5,368 bases of DNA from assembly GCA_018659505.1 (NCBI GenBank), contig JABJMI010000197.1, positions 1 through 5,368 on the forward strand. The letters are read 5' to 3'. A program made the translations under genes and the position numbers. The notes under the pieces are model-generated. The model was not told the DNA's origin and ran no database searches. It saw only the letters and a list, made by a program, of their open reading frames with translations. Below are positions 1-5,368 of the stretch, one piece after another (positions within the stretch are counted from its first letter, which is position 1; each line of letters begins with the position of its first letter). This DNA comes from Planctomicrobium sp. (lineage in GTDB: Bacteria; Planctomycetota; Planctomycetia; Planctomycetales; Planctomycetaceae).

Positions 1-761
1 CAATTGCCAAAATTGGCTACACCGGCATCGAAGTCGCTCCGTTTACTCTCGCTGACAAGTTAGAAGAGGTTTCTGCCGAGCAAAGAGAGAATCTCAAGAA
101 AACGGCTCAAGATCAGGGACTGGAGATCATTGGTCTGCACTGGTTGCTGGCAAAGACCGAAGGTCTGCACTTAACTTTAGCGGACGACGCAGTCCGCGCA
201 GCAACGACTGAGTACCTCGTTCAACTCGGAAACCTTTGTGGTGATCTCGGCGGAAAGGTGATGGTCTTCGGTTCACCGTTTCAAAGAAACCTCGAAGATG
301 GAACAACCTTCGACGAAGCGTTCGAGCGAGCAACCGAAGTCTTCAAGGCAGCCATGCCGCAGATCGCAGATCGCGGAGTGCAACTCCTCATCGAGCCGCT
401 GACAACCAAAGAGACAAATTTCATCAACACATGTGATCAAGGTGCTGACCTCATTGCAGCGGTCAATCATCCGAATTTCTTATTGCATCAAGACGTCAAA
501 GCCATGCTCGGCGAAGGAACTCCGCTGCCCGGCATCATCGAGAAACACAAAGATGTCACCGCTCACTTTCACGTCAACGACAGTAACCTCCTCGGCCCCG
601 GCATGGGCGAAACCGACTACCACCCCATCTTCAAAGCCCTCCTAGAAAGCGGCTACGATGACTGGGTTTCAGTAGAAGTCTTCGACTACTCCCCCGGCGC
701 CGAAAACATCGCAGAGCAAAGCTTGAGTTATATGAAGAAGATACTCGCAGAGGTTTCGTGA
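1..761 (+). CDS. Sugar phosphate isomerase/epimerase family protein (xylose isomerase-like TIM barrel), 5' partial
   Basis: The frame is open from the left edge (first full codon at 3) to TGA 759-761, giving 252 visible residues. It begins inside a first beta-strand of the type IGYTGIEVAPF, so probably only about 20 N-terminal residues are missing (inference from the usual family length of about 275). The fold is the AP-endonuclease-2/xylose-isomerase-like TIM barrel. Four carboxylate/histidine metal ligands of the tagatose/psicose 3-epimerase type can be placed: Glu in LLIEPL (codon 393), Asp in HQDVKAM (492), His in HFHVND (570) and Glu in VSVEVF (675). The metal site therefore looks complete. 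Such enzymes usually isomerise or epimerise keto-sugars or their phosphates, or hydroxypyruvate, in the cytoplasm using a divalent metal. The substrate cannot be read from this sequence. A TTG at 144 is an internal codon and not the start. The gene downstream is unrelated and no terminator is visible after the stop. Confidence 0.88.
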   Translation, partial: IAKIGYTGIEVAPFTLADKLEEVSAEQRENLKKTAQDQGLEIIGLHWLLAKTEGLHLTLADDAVRAATTEYLVQLGNLCGDLGGKVMVFGSPFQRNLEDGTTFDEAFERATEVFKAAMPQIADRGVQLLIEPLTTKETNFINTCDQGADLIAAVNHPNFLLHQDVKAMLGEGTPLPGIIEKHKDVTAHFHVNDSNLLGPGMGETDYHPIFKALLESGYDDWVSVEVFDYSPGAENIAEQSLSYMKKILAEVS

Positions 762-788
762 ATGGATTAACGTAAAGGCAATACAGTT

Positions 789-800
789 TTGATGCATCAA
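789..800. repeat. 12-bp perfect palindrome between genes 1 and 2
   Basis: TTGATGCATCAA equals its own reverse complement. It lies 27 bp after the stop of the isomerase-like gene and 26 bp before the ATG of the membrane protein gene. It has no loop and no following T-run, so it is not a terminator. It could be a dimeric regulator's operator, but with a single copy and no clear promoter hexamers beside it, chance is a real alternative. Confidence 0.3.
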
Positions 801-826
801 CGACTTCGGGAACATGAGACCACACC

Positions 827-1531
827 ATGACAACTGTAATCGCCGGGACAGATACTTATGGACGTGTGAAGTGTGTAGAAAAGACGCCAGTTGTCACTCA
901 ATTTGAGATGCTTCAATTCTTTCCGCTTTGGCCGATTCAATCGATGTATTACTTCGGAAAAGGTAAAGAAGAGTTTCGAGGTATTCCGTTGGTTTTATTT
1001 AAAACCAAACGGGAAATTCACGGATTACCATTGGCGAAAATTGACAAAGCTTCAGTCGTGATGGCATTTCTGAGAGCAGTTTTAGCGACTGTTGGACTCT
1101 TGGCTAGCATCATGTGCGTCATGAATATATTGATGAGAGAGCCTCCAGGAGGTGCTCCGGACTGGTTCAATCAAGCTCTCTACGTCACAACGGGAGTGAT
1201 AGCTTGCTTAGGTGGAATGACCTATCTCGTTCCGTTGACTCCCAAACGTGATCGCACAATCAGAGAATACTGCGGACATGTTCTCGGAGTCGCGATTGAT
1301 CCAGCCAAGATTACACCACAGACAGCGAGCGACATGGAAGCAGAACTCTCTGATATCTGGAAAGAGTTGAGCGACATTCATGCTGGAGATAATGCGTTCT
1401 TGCAGTATCAAAAAACAATTTGCAAACTCATCCAGATCCGCTGCAAGCTGGCAGGGAAAGCTTCGTCAAAGGCTGAAGAAGTAACGGATCAAATTCTTAT
1501 AAAGCTTCGGGATGGCTACTGGTCAAGTTAG
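827..1531 (+). CDS. Hypothetical protein with two transmembrane segments
   Basis: The 234-residue protein starts at ATG 827. An in-frame TGA at 815-817 rules out any earlier start, and no Shine-Dalgarno sequence stands at a useful distance. I do not recognise a named domain. The N-terminal part (about 8-70) has no signal peptide and contains a hydrophobic/aromatic stretch (TPVVTQFEMLQFFPLWP, 20-36) followed by YYFGKG. I associate this pattern with planctomycete proteins of unknown function but cannot verify that. Hydrophobic segments at about 76-101 and 116-136 flank a short loop. Lys/Arg-rich flanks (KTKREI and K71-K74 before, PKRDRTIR after) predict a hairpin with both ends in the cytoplasm. 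The C-terminal region (about 163-228) is charged and helix-prone, with ELSDI repeated exactly seven residues apart (173-177, 180-184), hinting at a short coiled coil. There are six cysteines but no CxxC motif. Neighbours give no functional clue. Confidence 0.82.
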   Translation: MTTVIAGTDTYGRVKCVEKTPVVTQFEMLQFFPLWPIQSMYYFGKGKEEFRGIPLVLFKTKREIHGLPLAKIDKASVVMAFLRAVLATVGLLASIMCVMNILMREPPGGAPDWFNQALYVTTGVIACLGGMTYLVPLTPKRDRTIREYCGHVLGVAIDPAKITPQTASDMEAELSDIWKELSDIHAGDNAFLQYQKTICKLIQIRCKLAGKASSKAEEVTDQILIKLRDGYWSS

Positions 1532-1563
1532 CCGCAGTGAACGAGTCGTTAAAAAATAATCGC

Positions 1564-1675
1564 AAAGACTCAATATCGGAAGGATGGGCGTGGCAACTTT
1601 GGAGTTGAGATGGATTGCAAACAGTTCTTTCATCATGCCTACGTCACTCAATTTCACTCCACCAATTGAGTCTTT
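1564..1675 (+). repeat. 11-bp perfect inverted repeat, arms 90 nt apart
   Basis: AAAGACTCAAT (1564-1574) is the exact reverse complement of ATTGAGTCTTT (1665-1675). If transcribed, the arms would close a roughly 112-nt domain. Inside, by eye, GGAGT 1601-1605 can pair with ACTCC 1656-1660, and GATGGA 1609-1614 can pair with TTCATC 1629-1634 (one G-U). The result could be a structured leader RNA, a small RNA or a pair of protein-binding half-sites. No known RNA family is recognised. The right arm overlaps the -35 region of the promoter candidate. Confidence 0.45.
1646..1671 (+). repeat. 8-bp hairpin competing with the long inverted repeat
   Basis: ACTCAATT (1646-1653) is complementary to AATTGAGT (1664-1671) with a 10-nt loop. 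The stem is AT-rich and is followed only by CTTT and a C-run, so it is a poor intrinsic terminator. Its right half is shared with the right arm of the 11-bp repeat, so the two pairings cannot form together. Confidence 0.4.
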
Positions 1676-1693
1676 CCCCATCCGTGGTAGAAT
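1666..1693 (+). promoter_or_regulatory. Candidate sigma70-type promoter for dnaE (extended -10)
   Basis: TTGAGT (1666-1671, four of six to TTGACA) is followed after 16 bp by TAGAAT (1688-1693, five of six to TATAAT). The -10 is preceded by TGG, fitting the TGn extended -10 motif. Transcription would begin near 1700, leaving a leader of about 67 nt before the dnaE ATG. The assignment is by pattern only, and planctomycete promoters are poorly characterised. Confidence 0.42.
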
Positions 1694-1758
1694 GGGTTCT
1701 CTCGCGCTGATTCAGGCGTGGTTGAATTTCTTTATCTGCTGAACCGAACTACGGTTAC

Positions 1759-1762
1759 GGAG
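1759..1762 (+). promoter_or_regulatory. Ribosome binding site of dnaE
   Basis: GGAG lies 4 nt before ATG 1767, a short but usable spacing. It supports this ATG as the start, as does an in-frame TGA at 1740-1742 with no other start codon between. Confidence 0.55.
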
Positions 1763-1766
1763 AACC

Positions 1767-4700
1767 ATGAGCGAACGTCCTTTTGCACATTTGCATTGTC
1801 ATACTCATTATTCGCTGCTCGATGGGGCGAATAAAATTCCTGCTTTGATTGGGAAGGTGAAAGCTCAGGGGATGAATGCCTGTGCGATTACAGACCATGG
1901 AAACCTGTATGGGGCGCTTGAGTTCTATCAAACTTGCCGGAAGGAAGAGATCAACCCGATCCTCGGTTACGAAGCGTATATCGCTCCCGGACATCGGACG
2001 GATCGCAGTGCTTCACGGATGAAGGAGGCGGCGTTTCACCTCACGCTGCTGGCAATGAACGTCAAGGGGTTTCAGAATCTCGTCAAGATGGCGTCGCGGG
2101 CGTATCTGGAAGGGTTCTACTACAAGCCGCGCATCGATAAAGAGTTGCTAGAAGAATTCAACGAAGGGATTATCTGTCTCTCGGGATGTGCATCGGGAGA
2201 GTTGTCGAGACTCCTTCTCGCTGAAGAACGACAAAAGGCGGAAGACCTTGCGAATTGGTACAGCGGAGTCTTCGGCGATCGCTTTTATCTGGAGATCCAG
2301 GACGCGGACATTCAGATTCAAACTGACTGTGCAAACGCGACAATTGATCTGGCGAATCGGGTTGGGTTGCCGCTTGTTGCAACGAACGATGCACACTACC
2401 TCTGTGCCGACGATGCGGACATGCACGATGTTTTGTTGTGTGTGAATACGAAGTCATATCGCAGCGACGAAAACAGGATGAAGATCGGCACCGACCAACT
2501 CTTCATTCGTTCTCCCGAGCAAATGTATGAGGTCTTTCAAGGACAGGAATCTGCGGTCGCTCGTTCGCAGGAGATCGCTGACCGAGTCGATATTGAACTC
2601 GATCTGACCACGCGACACTACCCTGTTTATTCACCACCTGAAGGTTTGACTGATGTCGAGTATCTGCGCGAGGTCTGTGATGCGTCGCTGATCGAACGGT
2701 ATGGTGTGAACCCCGGTCAAGTATATCGAGACCGTCTCGATTTCGAACTCGGCATCATCGAGAAGATGGGCTATTCGAGTTACTTCCTGATCGTGTGGGA
2801 CTTCGCGAAGTTCGCCATTGATGAGGGAATCCCCTGCACCGCTCGTGGTTCGGCATGTGGAGCGATTGTTGCCTACCTACTTGGCCTCTCGGATGTCTGC
2901 CCGATTAAGTACGACTTGCTGTTCGAACGGTTCCTTGATCCTTCTCGTTCGGAAGCGCCCGATATCGATATCGATTTCTGTCGTGACCGTCGCGAATTGG
3001 TGATGCAATTCGTGAAGGAAAAATACGGCAGCGAGAACGTCGCCCAAATCGGTACGTTTGGAACTCTCAAAGCGAAGGCAGCCATTCGCGATGTTGCCCG
3101 TGCCTTGTCTGTTCCTCTGAAGCGGGCGGATGAAATCGCGAAGATGATTCCCGACACGCTCGGCATCAAATTGAAAGATGCGTTGAAGGAGTCTGCCGAA
3201 CTCGCTGAGGCGTACAACACTGACGGTCAGGTGAAGGAACTGATCGACTTTGCGATGGCGATGGAAGGTCTGGCGAAGTCGGCGGGAACGCACGCAGCCG
3301 GTGTGGTGATCGCCGATAAACCGTTGGAAGAATATATTCCGCTCCAGAAGATTTCCGGCAAGAACGACGTATTGACCCAATGGACGGACGTCGAAACCGC
3401 AGGTCTGTTGAAGATGGACTTCCTCGGTCTGCGGAACCTTTCCATTCTCGACAAAGCGGTCAAGAACGTCAAAAAACATCGCGGCGTGGATATCGTTCCG
3501 AAGGATCTTCCGCTCGATGACAAAGCGACTTTTGCATTACTTCAGCGAGGTGAAACGAAGGGGATCTTTCAGTTAGAGTCAGGCGGAATGCGTGACCTGC
3601 TGACGAAGATGAAGCCGGATAAGTTTGAAGACATCATCGCGACGTCGGCGCTGTATCGACCTGGACCACTTGAGGGTGGGATGGTGATGACGTACGTGAA
3701 CGTCAAGCATGGTCGCGAACCGATTCCGAAGGTGCATCCGATTGTCGATCCTGTTCTGGACGAGACATACGGCGTGATGGTCTACCAGGAACAGGTGATG
3801 CGGATTCTCAATCGCCTGGGGGGGATTGAACTCGCCAGCTCCTACAAATGTATTAAGGCGATCTCGAAGAAGAAGCAATCGATCATCGATAGTTTCCACG
3901 AGCAGTTCATCGAAGGCTCGGTCAAGAACGACATGGACAAAGAACAGGCTCAGGATATTTGGAACCTGATCGTCAAGTTCGCGGGTTACGGTTTCAATAA
4001 ATCACACTCAACGGCGTACGGTGCGATTGCCTACCAAACGGCTTACTTGAAAGCACACTACCCTGAAGAGTTCATGGCTGCGTTGCTTTCTTGTGGGATG
4101 GAATCGAGCGAACGCATGTCGGAGCATACCGACGATTGCCGCCGCCAGAAGATTGAAATCATCCCACCGGATGTGAATCTGTGCGATGTCGAATTCAGTG
4201 CCGTCGTCGAGACGATCCCTGCCAAGAAAAAGACCAAGAAGCAACCGGCTGAAGAAGAGAAGATCGTCCGTAAGATTGCCTTCGGACTGGGAGCGGTCAA
4301 AGGAGTCGGCGAGGCAGCCATGGCAGCCATGGTCCAAGAACGCATCGAGAACGGTCCGTTCAAAAATATCTTCGATCTCTGTGAACGCTGCGACCCGAAG
4401 GTGCTCACCAAAGGTGCTTTAGAAACATTGGTCAAAGCGGGAGCTTTGGACGGATTCGGCTACAACCGTGAGCAGCATACACTGGTCATCGAACGTGCAG
4501 TTCAGGCATCGATCTCGAAGCAAAAAGACAAGGCGATGGGGCAGATGTCTCTGTTCGGTGGACCATCTACCAACGGAACACCTGCTGAAGACGATGAAGA
4601 GATCTCAATGCCGCCGGCTGAGGATTGGTCACACGGTCAGAAGCTGGCAATTGAAAAAGAGGTACTCGGTTTTTACCTGACGTCACACCCATTAACGGAA

Positions 4701-5348
4701 TACGCTGAACAGATTGAAACCTTCACTCAGCACACTGTCAAAGATTTGAAGGAACTCGGAGACGGAAAAGAAGTGACGCTCGGCGGGATGATCAATGCCA
4801 TTAAAAAAGTGCAGACGAAGAATCCCTCAAGAAACGGCAACAGCAAGTACGTCAACTTCGATTTGGAAGACCCGCAAGGGGTCGTCCGCTGCATTATGTG
4901 GCCCGATGACTTCGCTGACGCTGGTGAGAAAGTCGTCGCTGACACAATTGTCGTCGTCAAAGGTCGGGTCGACTTCCGCGGACGCGAACCAAACGTCATC
5001 GTCAATAAGCTACTCACCTTTGAAGAAGCCGAGAAAGAATTCACCAAGCAAGTCGCGATCCGTTTTCAAAACGGATTGCACACCGATGAAGACATGAAGC
5101 GCGTCAAAGATTTGCTCAGTCGACATCCGGGAAAAACACCCGTCACAATCGTTGTCGAAACAAACGATCCCAAACCGGCAGCCAATGGAAATGGGAACGG
5201 AAACGGTGTCCCCGGAACGCAGCGATTGCGGGCAATCTTGAGTACTTCGATTCAAGTCTCCGCCCGTCCAGAGTTGAAAGATGAATTAAGATCAATCCTC
5301 GGCGAAGGAGGCTTCCGCTTCCAGGCAGTTCCCGCAAATCAGCGTTAA
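1767..5348 (+). CDS. dnaE: DNA polymerase III subunit alpha (replicative polymerase, DnaE1-like)
   Basis: The 1193-residue protein is full length (E. coli 1160) and catalyses template-directed DNA synthesis in the replisome. The N-terminal PHP domain (about 8-285) keeps a full candidate metal set: H10, H12, D19, H44, E69, H91, C141, D208, H210. The palm has the catalytic aspartates D399 and D401 in PDIDIDF, with D551 in KMDFLGL. FQLES (601-605), RPGPL (631-635), YQEQVM (673-678) and GYGFNKSH (740-747) mark the polymerase core. The fingers motif usually RRAMGKKK reads IKAISKKK (696-703). A Lys/Glu-rich insert (about 817-835) precedes a helix-hairpin-helix region (about 841-876). QMSLF (926-930) matches the clamp-binding consensus QxxLF. 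An OB fold spans about 1002-1083, then an Asn-Gly linker (1140-1147) leads to a short C-terminal domain resembling the end of E. coli DnaE. The frame is uninterrupted, with no intein. The start is fixed by GGAG and the upstream stop; TAA is at 5346-5348. PolC is excluded because no exonuclease is inserted in the PHP domain. Confidence 0.97.
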   Translation: MSERPFAHLHCHTHYSLLDGANKIPALIGKVKAQGMNACAITDHGNLYGALEFYQTCRKEEINPILGYEAYIAPGHRTDRSASRMKEAAFHLTLLAMNVKGFQNLVKMASRAYLEGFYYKPRIDKELLEEFNEGIICLSGCASGELSRLLLAEERQKAEDLANWYSGVFGDRFYLEIQDADIQIQTDCANATIDLANRVGLPLVATNDAHYLCADDADMHDVLLCVNTKSYRSDENRMKIGTDQLFIRSPEQMYEVFQGQESAVARSQEIADRVDIELDLTTRHYPVYSPPEGLTDVEYLREVCDASLIERYGVNPGQVYRDRLDFELGIIEKMGYSSYFLIVWDFAKFAIDEGIPCTARGSACGAIVAYLLGLSDVCPIKYDLLFERFLDPSRSEAPDIDIDFCRDRRELVMQFVKEKYGSENVAQIGTFGTLKAKAAIRDVARALSVPLKRADEIAKMIPDTLGIKLKDALKESAELAEAYNTDGQVKELIDFAMAMEGLAKSAGTHAAGVVIADKPLEEYIPLQKISGKNDVLTQWTDVETAGLLKMDFLGLRNLSILDKAVKNVKKHRGVDIVPKDLPLDDKATFALLQRGETKGIFQLESGGMRDLLTKMKPDKFEDIIATSALYRPGPLEGGMVMTYVNVKHGREPIPKVHPIVDPVLDETYGVMVYQEQVMRILNRLGGIELASSYKCIKAISKKKQSIIDSFHEQFIEGSVKNDMDKEQAQDIWNLIVKFAGYGFNKSHSTAYGAIAYQTAYLKAHYPEEFMAALLSCGMESSERMSEHTDDCRRQKIEIIPPDVNLCDVEFSAVVETIPAKKKTKKQPAEEEKIVRKIAFGLGAVKGVGEAAMAAMVQERIENGPFKNIFDLCERCDPKVLTKGALETLVKAGALDGFGYNREQHTLVIERAVQASISKQKDKAMGQMSLFGGPSTNGTPAEDDEEISMPPAEDWSHGQKLAIEKEVLGFYLTSHPLTEYAEQIETFTQHTVKDLKELGDGKEVTLGGMINAIKKVQTKNPSRNGNSKYVNFDLEDPQGVVRCIMWPDDFADAGEKVVADTIVVVKGRVDFRGREPNVIVNKLLTFEEAEKEFTKQVAIRFQNGLHTDEDMKRVKDLLSRHPGKTPVTIVVETNDPKPAANGNGNGNGVPGTQRLRAILSTSIQVSARPELKDELRSILGEGGFRFQAVPANQR
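4542..4556 (+). other. Sliding-clamp binding motif in DnaE
   Basis: These codons encode Q926-M-S-L-F930, a match to the bacterial beta-clamp consensus QxxLF. The site corresponds in order to the QADMF motif of E. coli DnaE, between the helix-hairpin-helix region and the OB fold. It is expected to tether the polymerase to the DnaN clamp for processive synthesis. Confidence 0.8.
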
Positions 5349-5368
5349 AACCGATTCATCGCTTCGCA
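5349..5368 (+). other. Short tail after dnaE
   Basis: Only 20 bp remain after the dnaE stop. No hairpin, terminator or gene start can be identified in them. Confidence 0.6.

Larger units (their letters stand above)
1532..1766 (+). other. Intergenic region upstream of dnaE
   Basis: These 235 bp have no credible coding frame on either strand. From left to right they hold an A-rich stretch just after the membrane protein gene (1551-1556), the left arm of an 11-bp inverted repeat (1564-1574), a 7-bp GGATGGG element (1582-1588) complementary to 1677-1683, a local 8-bp hairpin (1646-1671), an extended -10 promoter candidate (1666-1693), and the dnaE ribosome binding site (1759-1762). No intrinsic terminator with a clear GC stem and T-run was found for the upstream gene. 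Confidence 0.7.

Noticed and set aside
144..761. TTG at 144 as the start of the isomerase-like gene
   Set aside because: The frame is open to the left edge and the upstream residues fit the first strand of the TIM barrel, so the gene is cut by the window and does not begin here.
814..909. Short ORF from ATG 814 overlapping the start of the membrane protein gene
   Set aside because: It is only about 30 codons in another frame, without a ribosome binding site or a recognisable peptide.
1540..1550. AACG-AGT-CGTT as a terminator of the membrane protein gene
   Set aside because: The stem is only 4 bp and is followed by A residues rather than T on the + strand. On the minus strand the T-run precedes the stem.
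1742..1756. Hairpin AACC/GGTT just before the dnaE ribosome binding site
   Set aside because: It has only 4 bp with a 7-nt loop, which is too weak to support a regulatory call.
1755..1994. Minus-strand frame overlapping the dnaE start
   Set aside because: It is antisense to the PHP domain, with no recognisable protein features.
2877..3479. 200-codon open frame on the minus strand
   Set aside because: It lies wholly inside dnaE, antisense to the conserved polymerase core, and its product has no recognisable domain. It is explained by codon bias of the real gene.
3818..3824. Run of seven G in dnaE as a frameshift or programmed slippage site
   Set aside because: The frame continues correctly through conserved residues on both sides, and no alternative product is evident.

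Overview
The window looks like an ordinary chromosomal stretch of a planctomycete-type bacterium (inference). GC content is moderate, roughly 50% by eye. The sugar-isomerase-like protein and the DnaE variant with an ARGSACGA and PDIDIDF palm both resemble planctomycete proteins I know. No species can be named from the sequence.

Layout, all on the + strand: (1) the 3' 252 codons of a xylose-isomerase-like TIM-barrel protein (sugar phosphate isomerase/epimerase family), cut by the left edge and ending at 761; (2) a 65-bp gap holding a 12-bp perfect palindrome; (3) a 234-residue protein of unknown function with two membrane segments (827-1531); (4) a 235-bp intergenic region (1532-1766) with several mutually exclusive inverted repeats, a good extended -10 promoter candidate and a short-spaced ribosome binding site; (5) a complete dnaE gene for the DNA polymerase III alpha subunit (1767-5348, 1193 residues); (6) 20 bp of downstream sequence with nothing recognisable.

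The three genes share an orientation but show no functional link. The gaps of 65 and 235 bp and the promoter candidate before dnaE suggest that dnaE is transcribed from its own promoter. No tRNA, rRNA, mobile element or CRISPR array was seen. There is no convincing new multi-gene system here. The points most worth checking are the repeat-rich leader of dnaE, the non-canonical fingers motif of this polymerase, its complete PHP metal site, and the uncharacterised membrane protein.
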